A stretch of 64,000 nt of DNA from Sipunculus nudus (taxonomy: Eukaryota > Annelida > Sipuncula > Golfingiida > Sipunculidae), in NCBI GenBank assembly GCA_026874595.1, contig CM049306.1:60334019-60398018 (forward strand), read 5' to 3'. The first letter of the stretch is position 1, and each line of letters opens with the position of its first letter. Made by a program: the position numbers and the translations under genes. The notes under the pieces were generated by a model. It searched no databases, was not told where the DNA came from, and worked only from the letters and a program-made list of their open reading frames with translations. Shown piece after piece: positions 14,501 to 26,468 of this stretch.

Positions 14501-17500
14501 CTAATTATTGAAATTTCTGTCTATATATTAGGTATTTAGTGTTGCCTTCTGAGAGCCTCATTTTTATTATATTTTTCATCACAGGCGGCATTCAAAGAGG
14601 ACAAAGGAGCTTTGGTGGCAGGGACTGCCCCCTAGTGTCAGAGGGAGAGTGTGGAAGCTGGCCATCGGCAATGACCTTAACCTTACAGATGGTTAGTATC
14701 CAGATCACAAGTTAAATATAGACAGGGGGTGTGGCCAGGACATGTACATATGTGTAGATGAAAACATGATATTTATACTGGAATATTTATATATTTTGAT
14801 CATGAGTTTTGCTTTTGATAACAACAACAAGAAAACAAACACAAAGCTTAACAAGACTGGTGTTATTGGTTGTGGAATATACATACATGGTAGCAGTCAG
14901 GTCAGCTGTAGCCAAAACTAACATGCAGAGTTTTGTATTCAAATTAAAATGATAGTCATATAGTTGAGATTGTTCCCAGGTTCACATATTTCAGTGGGAC
15001 CCCATTGCAACAGATGGACCTTAACATTACAAACATTGGCTAGCTGAATTGTATGTTTTTACTTTTTAGTATTTACTGATTAAATATTAGATATATATGA
15101 TTTAGTATATAAATGTTTAGATATTTAAAATTATATTTCAAATATTTTTGTGGTATAAATATTAGAGATTTGAAAATCTAGCGTCAGTACTAGTCATGAT
15201 GCCAGTATGTATTATACAAGTAATTCTGATCATCTCTAAAACCCAGGGCATCGTTTGTGTTGATCTGCCCTACCCATTTCCTAAACTGAATACACACCCC
15301 TTATGATTAAAATGTTTACTGTTCACAGAGCTGTACGAGATCTGTGTGAGCCGGGCAGAGGATCGGTTGAAGCTGATCAGTGAGGACTCGGACAGTGAGA
15401 GTAGTAATGGTGAGCTAGATCATGTAACCTTAACTTTTGTTATACAGTAAAACCTGGCCTTACAACCACCTCAAAACAACAACCACATTTTATGGGTCCT
15501 GATTGTTTTTTGCTCTTTATGTAAGACCTCGGTTTTACTGTTTATAGTTGTATTATTCTTCTGAGTACAGCAGCATTGTAAAGACTCGTGAAAAGTTATC
15601 AGCGTAGTATAAATTATTAATTTATTGTTACAATAATAAAACTTAATATTATTGTAAATTTTTATAATCCTGTCATACACAGACAGTTCTAACAGGACAG
15701 CATGTTATGTAGAAGGAAATGTTTTATTCAGTTTTCTGTTATGAACAGGTTAAATAATACACAGCTCTGTCTCAGTTGATGTCATATATGTGTAATATCC
15801 ACTGATTTCATGTCATATACATGTTAAGGTTAAGTAAGGTCTTGTCATAAACTGTTTGTGTGGACTGATGTCATGTCATGTAGAGATTTAAGTAACCTTA
15901 TTTTTATGTCAGGGGTAATATTTTCCTTCAGTTATGTAACATACAAGTGAAATATTTATACATAATCAGTTATATTGATCATTTGATGGTTATTGATATG
16001 ATTGATATGACACCAGTATGATTGATATTAACTTAATTAAGTCCTTTATTGTCCAGGAACAGTTTTAAATAAATTAAAATAATGAAATCCTCTGAGAGGT
16101 AGAATATGTGTTTTGGTTTTCAGTTGATATACTGGTTGTACCTAAACATCAGGAAAATGAACTATAGCTGATAGCCGCATGACTATAAAGAGGCCAGTTA
16201 ATTTTGTCATGATACATTTTACAAAGGAGAACAAAAACAGCATCACAGCTGACAATATATTTTATTGATTACTCTTGGCTATATAAATGTACAGGGTTTA
16301 TATTGATTTCATTGACAGAGCCGGAGTCCAGTAAGGAAGCCAGTGTCGAACTCATTAAGCTAGACATCTCACGCACGTTCCCACAGCTCTGCATATTCCA
16401 AAAGGTAGGTTTCAATTATCACCCAGAATTAAAGAAAGAGTTTGTGTAAGTTGTATTATCATACATGGTAGCTACATATAATCATGTAATATTATACTTT
16501 GCTTTTCTTTATATTAGTACTCATTTTACATGTAATACGATACAAGAAGGCTAATCTGTGTGATGTTATTGTTCTCAGTTATACATGGCCTTGTGACAGG
16601 TATCTGTGAAGTTGTACAGAGATTGAATTATATCTTGTGGTAGAGGGTGTGGTTCATTTACACTGGTTTCTCCAAGATAAATCAATGTGGAAGCCACTGG
16701 TTGCCATCTATTGGGAAAAGAAAGAACTAGATATTTGCTATTGCTTTATTGTGCACTGCATGTGCTAACATCATGGTGAAGATAAAACATGTCTGTTATG
16801 TGAGTACACCCATGATGGTGTTATGGAAATTTCACTCATATAAAATAATGATAAAGCTTTTGTTTCACAATGGATGACATTTACAAATCCATAGTATCCT
16901 GTTTCAAGTTGGAAAGAAACAGATAATTATGTTGAACACATGGGTCCAGATCAAAGTTTTTGTTTTGTAGCCAAAAGATAAACAGTAATTGATATCCAGA
17001 AAGTAATCCACATCCCTTCACTGATAAAAAGCTTCAATAAATCTGACATATCACTTGACAGCTTAGATTGGACTGGTCTGTGTAGTGCTGCCACCTATGT
17101 ACAATTTGAAACACTAAGTGAAAGCCATATCTTTCTGTTTCAGGGTGGACCATACCATGACATTCTGCATAGTTTGTTGGGGGCGTATGTATGTTACAGA
17201 CCTGATGTAGGATATGTAAGTTCATTTCTGTATTCTCTGTGAATATTTTTTGTCTAGTTTTCATATTTTTACATATATGTTTAAAATAGATACATACTAG
17301 TTCAGTTTCTCAGTAGTGAATATACTTGGCTGAAATAAAAAGAAAGAATATTGTTTAATATTGAATGGGGGAATACCCTGTTTTGTTATCAATACAACAG
17401 GATATTTGGTAAGTATTTATATAATGAGAAGTAAAGAATATCAGTGAGTTGTACATTAGGGCTATCAACATTTCAGGGTTAGGCTCTTGAACCAAGGATT

Positions 17501-17526
17501 TTCATATTGTATGTATGTATATATAT

Positions 17527-17588
<62 letters not shown>

Positions 17589-20418
17589 ATTGTATACTTG
17601 ATAAACCAGCCAATTTCTAGCATTTTACAGGGAGCTGCAGCAGCTGATTGTTAGACATGTGGCATGTCAAAAACTTACATTACAGAACAACAGTGGTGCT
17701 TAATAGATTTAAAAGGTCATTCTCTACTTGTAGTGAGAATTAAACATACCTATCAATCTTATTTAACTCCGCTAGAAAACCATATATCTGACATATTTGT
17801 CGTGACTTTTTAACTTGTTTGCTAAAAACAGAACTGGGTGTAAGACAGGATTATCAGCATTTACCATTAACTTCGCCATTTTGAATGGCTGTTTTGTCAC
17901 TTTCAAACTAGATTAGTATGTGCTTGGGAAAACAACAACAAGCCGTGAAAGACAAAACAGGCATTTTAGACCATGCATTATTTGGCAGATTTACAACTTT
18001 CGTACAATTAAGATGGGCAGATATGAGGTCCTCATGGATAATTCACGTTTTGTGAGTACAGGACACTAGGTTATATTCGTGTCGCGAGCGCAAAGCCCTC
18101 AATGGTGCCTCTTTAAAATGATGAAGCATTCATTTGAGATTAAAACTTCTTGAGACCTTTTTGAAAGTGATACTTTCATACGGTATTCTTGGTGATGCTG
18201 AAGCCTCATTTGACAGGCCTGAACTTAAGGGTTTCAGGATGTTATTTTATTGAATTTTAAATCATTCTTTTCCCTCTCTGTCAGGTACAAGGAATGTCCT
18301 TTATCGCTGCGGTGTTTCTACTCAACATGGAGGCAGCAGATGCTTTCAGATGCTTTGCCAACTTGCTAAACCAACCGTGCCAAATAGCTTTCTTCAGGCT
18401 TGACGAGTCCCTGGTGTGTATCTAATTAATAATTACAGCTCTATGGTTTCTGTGATGAAATATAAACTAACACCTCAGTGTCACATTTAATGTCATTATC
18501 AACTGTTACCCTACCCTTCAGTGTTTTAGTTTTCAGGGGGAAATATGTTACCTTTGACTTTAATTTATAAAAGGCAAAATATATTGGTGTCTTCTAAACT
18601 TACTTTGAATAATTGTCAGTATATAGCCAAGGAAATATTTTGAGTCCATCTATTATTTTATGTTTTAAATGAAAATGTAAGATATTTTTAAGTGAAATTT
18701 TTAAAGTGATTTCTGATGACTTCTTAACTTATAATGAAAAACATAATCCTAATGCTGTATCCCATAATAAAAGTCTGGTACACCCTCATGATGATATTTT
18801 CTTATATTAATCTTTTGTATGTTCTCAACAGATGAAGTCATATTTTGCAACTTATGAGGAGTTCTTGGAAGAGAATCTACCCAAGTTGTACAGCCATTTC
18901 CAGAAGCAGAGCTTAACACCTGACCTATATCTCATAGACTGGTAAGTGACTGGCACCCTTCTCACTAATCATTTAATGATGACTGGCACCCTCTGACCAA
19001 ATGGTTCATAAAGGTTTTAGTGATCATGTTTCAGAATAATTCGCTTAATATCAAATTTTACAGACTGCATTGCTAATACATAGTAATCACTGATTTTAAT
19101 AGTGGTTATGCAGAACACCAGAATTTCCATGCATGGTCCAAATTCTTTTTTGCTAGAAATGCATTTGTTTTGTTAAACCTGAGGTGTATAACATAAAAAG
19201 CAAAGTGGATCTGCTCAACTGTGAGACATGGAAATTTTGCAGCATTAGATTTTTGGAAATCTACAGGTGGGTGTTGTTCATTGGAAAAGGGTATTTTAGG
19301 AATAGCTTTGCCAATGTTTTGTGCCTGTAATCCTTGTTAATCAAGAAATGTACACAATTTATATTAGTGACACACTTGAATGCATCCTGTCTTATCATAC
19401 ATTACTGCACACTATTGACCCCTTTATTTAGAAATCTTAGTGTCCTTCTCTGATTTTAAATTGTATCAGTCATTCAGGTTTGAGATAATTATAACAATGC
19501 AGCATTCCTGGGGACAGTTTGATAGTGAATGTCTGTTTCTTTACAGGATGTTTACATTGTACAGTAAGTCCCTGCCACTAGATGTTGCTAGCAGGGTGTG
19601 GGATGTATTCAGTCGTGATGGGGAAGAGTTCCTTTTTAGAACGGCATTAGGTGAGTACCAAAAATACCATCAAATTCTGGGAATTCATTTAGAAACCCCA
19701 AAATACCAGGGAATTCTGGGTAATCATTTAGAGACGCCAAAATACCGTGGAATTCTGGGTAATCATTTAGAAACTCAAAAATACCATTATTTTAAGAAGC
19801 ATATTTTAGCAGTTACTGGTGATAATCAGATGTTTTACATGTTTCAAATTTTATATTTTTGTTAATACATGAACTGTGTGTTCATGCTTAGACTTGTGCA
19901 GTTTTTAGATGTCAGAAAAAGTAGTTCTTTAAAAAATGATATTAATAATAATAATGATAATAATAATAATTATAATATCACTTGTTTTGTTTAGTCTTAA
20001 ATATTTGTATTGGTTAATGAATAATGTGATTCTGAAATATGAAGCAAAAATTAAATCTAAGTTATTTAAGTTATTTCAGACTAATTTTCTGTTCTTCCTG
20101 ACCTGTAACCACAGCTGATAGTTACAAGGTACAAATAGACCTTTTCTCTTATTATTCTCAATGTATTTATTGAAAGCTAAAGTGGTCTGACATTATTCTG
20201 TGACCTTGTGTTTGATAATTTCAGGAATTTTAAAGCTTTATGAAGAGGATTTGCTCAACTTGGACTTTATCCATCTGGCACAGTTCCTCACCAGGTTGCC
20301 TGAATCATTACCAGGAGACAAATTATTCCGGTGCATAGACAGGATTCATCTTTTGACGTATAACAGGACATTCAGCCAGGTTCTCGCTGGCCACAAAGAG
20401 AATAAAGACGTGTCATGA
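8475..20418 (+). CDS. TBC1D14: TBC1 domain RabGAP, TBC1D12/TBC1D14-like (3' part, ten exons)
   Basis: C-terminal 360 residues of a TBC-domain protein that stimulates GTP hydrolysis by, or binds, Rab GTPases. Vertebrate TBC1D12 and TBC1D14 act with Rab11 on recycling endosomes, and TBC1D14 limits autophagy. That role is inferred for this protein. A charged helix (residues 1-50 of the fragment, with [12 protein letters not shown]) precedes the TBC domain, about residues 70-330. Both catalytic fingers are present: Arg148 in IKLDISR (codon 16372-16374) and Gln184 in GYVQG, split across an intron. Further family motifs are [62 protein letters not shown] and [13 protein letters not shown]. All ten exons join in frame with GT-AG introns and end at TGA 20416-20418. 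Residue order matches TBC1D12/14 throughout. Which of the two vertebrate paralogues is closer cannot be told by eye; the symbol stands for the pair. Confidence 0.93.
9477..9605 (+). repeat. Intronic direct duplication, copy 1
   Basis: Similar to 10074-10190. Shared phrases in the same order include CACCATGGAAACC versus CGCCATGGAGACT, TTTGAGCTCT and AGGCTTTACTTTGT. The copies are diverged, about 600 bp apart and in the same orientation. Confidence 0.65.
10074..10190 (+). repeat. Intronic direct duplication, copy 2
   Basis: Second copy of the segment at 9477-9605, with the same order of short matching blocks ending in AGGCTTTACTTTGTG and a poly-A-rich tail. Could be two old copies of one dispersed element. 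Confidence 0.65.
12561..12745 (+). mobile_element. tRNA-derived SINE
   Basis: A polymerase III A-box match (TAGCTGAGCAG) lies at 12568-12578. A B-box-like GGTACAATCC lies at 12611-12620, 43 bp further on, which is tRNA-like spacing. The downstream body has a GGTTCTCTCTGGGTTCTCC stretch like the conserved central part of several invertebrate SINEs. It lies just beyond the 3' end of the LINE remnant. The family cannot be named by eye. The B box has one mismatch to consensus and the copy looks old. Confidence 0.6.
12840..13735 (-). pseudogene. Decayed non-LTR retrotransposon (LINE) reverse transcriptase, C-terminal part
   Basis: Read on the minus strand, the frames show, in order, the catalytic HYADDT motif (YADD at 13616-13627), an IHSWM helix, [25 protein letters not shown] with [16 protein letters not shown], and finally WNNLPIHIR near the C-terminus. 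This is the usual order of the second half of a CR1/jockey/L2-type reverse transcriptase. Frame shifts and stops separate the pieces, so the element is dead. The 5' part (endonuclease and first RT motifs) is missing. It is CpG-poor like its surroundings, which suggests age. Confidence 0.82.
14209..14326 (+). CDS. TBC1D14: TBC1D12/14-like exon b
   Basis: 118-bp exon with TTTTACAG acceptor and GTAAGT donor. It encodes a basic helical stretch ([17 protein letters not shown]) leading to [12 protein letters not shown], the segment before the TBC core. The open frame is kept across both splice junctions. Confidence 0.9.
14585..14691 (+). CDS. TBC1D14: TBC1D12/14-like exon c
   Basis: 107-bp exon encoding [20 protein letters not shown], the opening motif of the TBC domain, then [10 protein letters not shown]. 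Acceptor ATCACAG, donor GTTAGT. Confidence 0.92.
15329..15409 (+). CDS. TBC1D14: TBC1D12/14-like exon d
   Basis: 81-bp exon encoding [17 protein letters not shown] followed by an acidic, serine-rich run ([10 protein letters not shown]). This matches the position of the variable acidic loop in the family. Acceptor TTCACAG, donor GTGAGC. Confidence 0.88.
16319..16404 (+). CDS. TBC1D14: TBC1D12/14-like exon e (arginine finger)
   Basis: 86-bp exon encoding the [17 protein letters not shown] block. The arginine at 16372-16374 is the catalytic arginine finger of TBC GAPs. Acceptor TTGACAG, donor GTAGGT. Confidence 0.93.
17144..17215 (+). CDS. TBC1D14: TBC1D12/14-like exon f
   Basis: 72-bp phase-0 exon encoding [20 protein letters not shown] then DVGY. 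It ends exactly between the tyrosine and valine of the YVQ glutamine-finger motif. Acceptor TTTCAG, donor GTAAGT. Confidence 0.93.
17513..17584. repeat. (TA)n microsatellite
   Basis: About 70 bp of nearly perfect TA dinucleotide with a single interruption (TATAAATATA), in the intron between exons f and g. Confidence 0.95.
17706..18118. mobile_element. Possible TTAA-type MITE
   Basis: The left edge reads TTTAAAAGGTCATTC and the right edge, reverse complemented, TTTAAAGAGGCACCATT, so both ends carry TTAA followed by a similar short inverted repeat. The interior has a CpG-dense patch (18079-18091, GTGTCGCGAGCGC) inside an otherwise CpG-poor intron, which suggests a fairly recent insertion. The terminal match is short, so this call is tentative. 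Confidence 0.4.
18285..18413 (+). CDS. TBC1D14: TBC1D12/14-like exon g (glutamine finger)
   Basis: 129-bp phase-0 exon beginning [20 protein letters not shown]. The glutamine at 18288-18290 is the second catalytic finger. It continues through [20 protein letters not shown]. Donor GTGTGT. Confidence 0.93.
18832..18941 (+). CDS. TBC1D14: TBC1D12/14-like exon h
   Basis: 110-bp exon encoding [20 protein letters not shown] and [11 protein letters not shown]. The last tryptophan codon is split by the intron. Acceptor CTCAACAG, donor GTAAGT. Confidence 0.92.
19547..19650 (+). CDS. TBC1D14: TBC1D12/14-like exon i
   Basis: 104-bp exon encoding [20 protein letters not shown] and [15 protein letters not shown]. 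Acceptor TTTACAG, donor GTGAGT. The reading frame stays open past the donor into an intronic 39-bp tandem repeat (see separate entry), so the donor is what ends the coding use. Confidence 0.92.
19662..19786 (+). repeat. 39-bp tandem repeat just after a splice donor
   Basis: Three copies plus a partial fourth of a 39-bp unit, starting at 19662, 19701, 19740 and 19779 (each AAATACC...), containing AATTCTGGG and ATTTAGA. It begins 11 bp after the exon i donor. The unit is 13 codons long and stays open in the exon frame, reading [13 protein letters not shown]-like repeats up to a stop near 19865. Confidence 0.9.
20225..20418 (+). CDS. TBC1D14: TBC1D12/14-like terminal coding exon j
   Basis: 194-bp exon after a TTTCAG acceptor. 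It encodes [34 protein letters not shown] and a short basic tail that ends HKENKDVS at TGA 20416-20418. The length of the tail agrees with the family C-terminus. Confidence 0.92.
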
Positions 20419-21531
20419 GAGGGACAGAATCAGAGTATGTGAACAGCACTGTATGGTATAAAGATGAAATTAAAGAGGAATTAGGAGTCATTGAGAGGAA
20501 CAGTGCTCAGCCCTCAGATCAGGTCCCCATCATGTTCAAGTGATGAAGGGGCCATAATTATTAATATCATCATCACAGTGCTCAGGAAACTGAATGCAAC
20601 ACACATACAGTGTTGCCCTTCAGGGGGCGCCACCAGTCAAATGGGACCAAGCTGATCAGCGATTTCAGTCAGCCAAGAACTTATCTCTGTATCTTGTGCT
20701 GTGTTTGCGGTCAGTTGTCGGTTTCTCTTATTACACTGTGCAGGTGTTCTTGCCAGTTGCATAATTTGTCCAAGAACGTGCAATGATAAGAAGTGATATT
20801 GTGGTATTATTCATGACTGCTTATCTCATGAAATAGTTAATTTTATATCGAATAGGAAATTATTTACTGCAACAGCATAGAATGGGATTGTATTATATGA
20901 TGGCGTCAGTTTGGGCTGTTTGGGGGGGGGGGGGGCACTTCGGTCATATGAGCAAACATGTGACTTTGAGATTTAATAGGGTCGGGAACTGGTTTATATA
21001 AAAGACAGTTACAGGTTTGCTTTGTATGTTATGTTGTATTTATGTACTATGGGCCTACAGGGTTGGGATGGCTTTCCCAGTCCAGCAAGCAGTAAGCTTC
21101 TGTAGCAATGTCAACAAACAAGACTTGATTTCACTGGGGTGGTGGAACAAAACCTGGATCATTCCGGCTCAAAAGTACAGAAGTGAGGTTTGGTGACTGG
21201 CAGATGCAGGACATGTGACTCTGGTCATATGACCAAAAATATCCAATCATGTCACTCAGTATCCCTGTCACGTGACCAAGGAAGTTAATTATGCGACTCA
21301 GTTACTTGGTCATGTGACTTGTATGACCTCCTATTTTTGTGCAATATTTTGTCAGTATAATCTTTCCCATTATCATGTCCCGTCTGTGATATTCATAGGG
21401 ACCATACACCATCATATATATTATTGTATGTTTATGTCTGCTGCAAAAGTATACATTTTATAATACTATATGCTATACTTTTCATGCTTGTAGTAGAACA
21501 TAAGTAGTGAAATGTTACAAGTCAGAATAAA
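20419..21531 (+). other. Probable 3' UTR of the TBC1D12/14-like gene
   Basis: Sequence from the stop codon to the first AATAAA signal. No coding potential seen. It includes a run of 14 G at 20922-20935. The UTR may extend to about 24.38 kb if the second signal is used. Confidence 0.5.
21526..21531 (+). terminator. Candidate polyadenylation signal (proximal)
   Basis: AATAAA about 1.1 kb after the stop codon of the TBC1D12/14-like gene, followed by an A-rich stretch and then TG-rich sequence. One of two plausible 3' ends. Confidence 0.4.
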
Positions 21532-22873
21532 GAAAAAAAAATAAAACTAAAATGTACACATGTATCAAATATATATTTGGTCTGGTTAAAGATCCCTGTA
21601 GTTCCCTTCAGATTATATCTTATTTGATTCCAGTTTAACATTAACAAAAAATATATAAACTACCAGCAAAACATTCAAGTTTGATGCTGCCTGTAATAAA
21701 CACAATGATACTCATGACAAATTTAGGAATGACCAGTTAAATAAACCAGAAACCCTTAGCTACTGTAATTTGTTTACAAGGATAAAACAGCCCTGGCACA
21801 GTGTAAATTTGTCCATTGATTTGTAATCTGCAGTATGCTGTCCTTTGATATGATGCAACAGTTATGGGAATTTGTAGCATATAGCTCTGGATGATGGCCC
21901 TTGCATGCCTTGATTTCTTGAAATGGTCTGCCCTGCATCTAGGATCCCCTGTAACCATGATTTGTGTTGCAGTACCCTGTTATCATTAGCTATATCCAGC
22001 AATATGCCATGATGTGAACATGTTCATTAGTCCATGATTATCATAATTTCCTATGCTGTGAATTGCAACAACAGAATATTGTCATTTATACCATTGCATG
22101 CTGTGACTTTACAATGATGTTATGACAAATATCATGGTTTGGCCCTATGTCAAATGTTTTGAAGTTTAAGAAGTATCTATGATAGATACTAATATACAGT
22201 TTCAAATTAGTGCTATCCAGCAGAGCTGCATGTCTCGGTAGAAACAATGAAGAATCAATCAAATTGAATCAATTGCATATTTACATGTTTGTAATACACA
22301 CTTATACAAAACTTGCTTGAAGTCCAGTGTTGGCACCTGCTTGGCACCTTCAGTAGGTGCAGCTGGGAAGAAGTGTGTCGCGCATGTGATAAAGTAGGTG
22401 CAAGTATGTACTGTTTGTATTAAAAGTGGGCCATTATTTTTTTATAGAATCAAGTGAAGAGTTTCATTATTGTGCATATTGTTCCTTTCAGTGAGAATAG
22501 AAAATTCACCATTATTTAAGGCAGTGTGTTTGTATACATCATTTACATTATGCACCTTACACATATGCATACACCTACACAGTATATGCACTTGTTCTTT
22601 TGGTGAGCTTGTGTGATAAGTGTTTGATTTTTTGCTTGGCTAAGGTAACAGTTTCTATCACTTTTCACCAATTTCTTTTGAACTTAAGTTAGAAATCATG
22701 TGGATGAAATCTTAATAATAAAGAGCAATCAGATGAACATAGAAGACCTGAGATATTGCAATCTTGGTAGATTATGATTAAAAATTAAATTTAAAGGGCA
22801 TTGATATTATGGTTTATATAGGTGGTAATATTAGTTCAGTTTTCCAAAAAATAAAATGTGAAAATATACTTAA

Positions 22874-23162
22874 GGCCAAAAAAAATAAAAGGTATGGTTC
22901 TCAGGCACTGCTCGCGTCAATTTTTACCCCCCGCATCAACAATTTTTATTTTGATTTTTATCTTTCAAGAAGATGAATATTACAATTTATGTAGTGCTTT
23001 TCCCTGTTTTGCAAAAAAAAAATTGTTATTTTCATACTTTTCCCTGATCATATGACATTTTTATGGAGACACTCAAAAAAAGGTCAAAAATAAAATACCG
23101 CCCACCCGCACTGATTTCTGAAAAAAAGTGCCTGAGAACCATACCTTATTTTTTTTTGGGCC
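22874..23162. mobile_element. PIF/Harbinger-like MITE, copy 1
   Basis: 289-bp element with terminal inverted repeats of about 35 bp that begin GGCC(A)n and contain GGTATGGTTCTCAGGCAC. It is flanked by the 3-bp direct repeat TAA (22871-22873 and 23163-23165), the size and sequence typical of PIF/Harbinger insertions. It has no coding capacity. It is richer in CpG than its surroundings. An inverted-orientation relative lies at 54843-55184. Confidence 0.82.
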
Positions 23163-24357
23163 TAATAGTAAGATTCCAGCTTTAAAGGCCTTATTATTCA
23201 TCAACAATCTTAGGGTAACTATATTTACCCAACCATATTGACATACTGATATATTGTATAAAATAGTTTTCACAGTAACTATCTCTGTAGTACAGTATTG
23301 GTATGACCAGTAAAATTATTTAAAAAAAAGAGGCTGCAGTTAACAGTTGGTTCTTGTTTAATGATGTATAAAATTTTGACATGTGATATTGACATGGGTA
23401 AAAAGGAGCACAAGTGAATTTAAAGAAAACTATGCCTTCATCTCTCAAACCAAAAAAATAAATGTTTACTGCATTTTGTAGTAATGAGACAAATGGGTCT
23501 GTTTTTAGGTTAAAATATCTTTTATGGTATATGGGAATTAGTTTTAGTAGTGTTTTAAATTAGTTCACAGTTACATGACATTGCAAAAGAGGATCGAGTG
23601 GCATATTTCAAACCCTGGACGGTGTATAATTGAGTGACTATAGTCATTTCTTAATTCTCATTGTGGTGTCTTTTTAATAGTTTTGGGTTAGACCATAGCA
23701 GTAGTTTGTGAGTAGCCTATGCAACTTAAGCGTGAGGCCCTGTCTGCCCTCCCCCTGTGTTTGCCCCATGTTGAAGTACCCCTTGTCGTATCCTGCAGGA
23801 AAGTCGTGCATTTATTTACCAACAAACTTCACCTCATCATCTTCAATGAAAAAAAAAAAACAATTATGCTCCACTGGAGTTTCATAGTGGAGCGCCATCT
23901 GGCGAAGAAAATTTAAAACAGATGAGCCTTCTAAATGTCTTTGGCTCTTGTGCAGTTGTGATCGTTGCATGGTCTGTATGTGTGCGTGTGTGTATGTTTG
24001 ACAAACTGTATATAACTTAAAATACATAGTAGCTATAAGAAAAAAAGTGGTTTATCCTGCGGTCATGCATAGATCTGGTGATACATAAGAAATTTGCATT
24101 GTGAATTGTTTTGTTATTTGTTAGTATACCTGTTACCAATATTAAAATCATACCTGATGGTACCTAGGATAGAAATACTTGACATCTATGAGACCTATAC
24201 CTGCATCACGTTAGCTTGGCGATGCGCTCTTATGATTTTCCTGTATTATTTGAGTGTGTGTTAGCGATTAAGGGCGCCTGGTATACTGGATCAGGCTTGC
24301 CACTCGTATGACTCGGCCCACCTGTCTTGTTCTGTGCAAACCTGGCCAGGTTGTGAG

Positions 24358-24363
24358 AATAAA
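24358..24363 (+). terminator. Candidate polyadenylation signal (distal)
   Basis: AATAAA followed about 30 bp later by GT-rich GACTTGTTGTTTCTG, a good downstream-element layout. It lies just before a repeat element that starts near 24445. Use would give a 3' UTR of about 4 kb. Confidence 0.4.
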
Positions 24364-24444
24364 GCACATGCATATATTATAAATAAATGACTTGTTGTTT
24401 CTGAAAATGTTTATTAATCCGTTTTAGAGAGCATTGGGCCCAAT

Positions 24445-25175
24445 TTTTAGCTCAGCTGACTATAAGTCATCTGAGCTATAGTCGTGGTCCATTGTCCGTC
24501 GTCCGTCTGTCTGTCCGTCCGTCCGTCTGGATGTCCGTCCGTAAGACTGGCACGTTTCGACACCGTTGGACCTACGAATCTGAAATTCGGCATACAGTTA
24601 GATGTTCCCAAAATCTCCTACCATGCCGAAAATTGGGTCAATAGGACTTCGTTCCTTCGAGATATTAAGGAAAAACCTCAATTTTTTATTAGAAATCTAT
24701 TTTCACACTTCAGGACTGCCTAATATCAAAACCACTCATCTGATTTTCTTCATATTTACCATAAATATTCCTCTTTATAGTTCCTATGTACATGCCAGAT
24801 ATTAAGTCAGTATTGTATAATTTAAAAAAGTTATGGGCCCAAACATAATGGACTTTGTAAAAAAAATCAGGAAGATATTTGGTCACTTAAGACCAAAAGT
24901 GTTAAAGGTAGGGACTTTTTTTTACAGTAATACAACTTTAATTAATCAAAATTTAATTGTATACCAAAAATTAGATCAAAATCTGTTAAATTTTTTTAAA
25001 TATTAGCTAAAATATAAAATTGGTACCTTAAATTTTGCCTAACTTTGGCCACGGCACGTTTTTTTTCCTGTAAGTACTGTGGATTTAATTTTCACAGCAT
25101 GTATACATAAGGATTTAATCTGTTAAAATCTGAAATTTGAAAATAAAAGCTGCAAAATTAGGCTAGTTATTGAAT
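24445..25175 (+). repeat. GTCCGTC-type dispersed repeat, first unit
   Basis: It begins TTTTTAGCTCAGCTGAC, continues through a GTCCGTC-rich block (24494-24542) and then a 550-bp body. This style of element (AGCT-containing end followed by repeated GTCCGTC) is abundant in mollusc genomes, recognised from general knowledge. The body from about 24600 recurs at 25288-25800 in the same orientation. Confidence 0.75.
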
Positions 25176-25261
25176 TTTTTTGGAGGCTCTTGTTGTATTC
25201 CCTTACATTGTCAAGCAGTCAACTTTGATGACTGTAGGTCGTTCAGTGCACATCTCTATGC

Positions 25262-25815
25262 TCCCCAGGCTGTTGGCATAATTTTAGATGTCCCCAAAAT
25301 CTCCTACCATACCAAAAAAATGGGTCATTAGGACTTCGTTCCTTCGAGATATTAAGGAAAAAAAACTCCGTTTTTCATATAAAAAAAGCCATTGTTACAC
25401 TTCAAGGCTGCCTAATATCAAAACCACTGATCTGTTTTTTATGGTATTTAGTATTCACATTCTTTCATACATTTTCTATGAACATACCAAAAATTAGGTC
25501 AGTATTGGGTATTATTTTGAAGTTATGGGCCAAAACATAATGCAATTTTTAAAAAAATCAGGAAATATATTTACTCACCTAACATGAGAATTGCTGAACC
25601 TAGAGACTTTTTTTCAGGAATATAACTTCATTTAATCAAGATTCAATTGTTTACCAAAATTTAGATCTGAATTTTGCAAATTTTTCAAGTTATTAGCATA
25701 AATAAAAAATCAATACCTTAAATTTTGTCCAACTTTGGCACTGTTGATTTAATTTTCACAGCATATATACATAAGGATTTAATCTTTTAAAATCTGAAAT
25801 TTCAAAGAAATTGAT
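25262..25815 (+). repeat. Second unit of the 24.4-kb repeat (direct duplication)
   Basis: Starts GATGTCCCCAAAATCTCCTA, closely matching the body at 24600, and follows it through GGACTTCGTTCCTTCGAGAT, CCTAATATCAAAACCACT and AGCATATATACATAAGGATT. It lacks the GTCCGTC block. About 680 bp separate matching points. Confidence 0.85.
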
Positions 25816-25981
25816 GGGAAAAAATAGCTTTTATTCATGTTTTCATGCACCATGTCAAGTGTTGTTTACATCTAGCCCACCTAGTAGTACAGCCTTCACT
25901 TGCATTATGTAACCCACCCCAGGCAGCTTGCCTTTGGGTCAGCTTGGCCACTACCAGCAGGCTTCCCCTCTGCCCTGCACT

Positions 25982-25993
25982 CCCCCCCCCCCC
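25982..25993. repeat. Poly-C run
   Basis: Twelve consecutive C residues downstream of the duplicated repeat. Confidence 0.9.
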
Positions 25994-26468
25994 TCCGATG
26001 GTGCATAAACTAGATGAATATTATTATTTTCTGTATTTGATTCATTCTTATTCTAGGCTATGCTACATTTTAGCAAAGTGTGGATGTTCATGAGATAAGT
26101 AATTCCTTACTTCAGAAGAGTAAAAACTTCACCAGGTGTGAAATTGACTATTAATTCCAGTAATAAATTAAAACTGGGATAGTAATTAGCACAATGATAT
26201 TGTTTGTCCCTCATTCAACCAACAGTGTGTATACTTTATTTGAAAAGATGTTTTATTTTATCAAATTTACTGAATCTTTTATTTTATTTTGGTGAATAAA
26301 ATTAAGCATGTACTGAAAACTCCAATGTGCAAAACTTTTTAATAGTGATCCAAGGAATATTCTTGTAGATGCCATGTTGTGGCATTATTTTCTTTTAAAT
26401 TCAGTTTAAACATTTATGATTTAAAAAAATAAAATATATGTGTATGCATAATATGACCCAATATGAGC

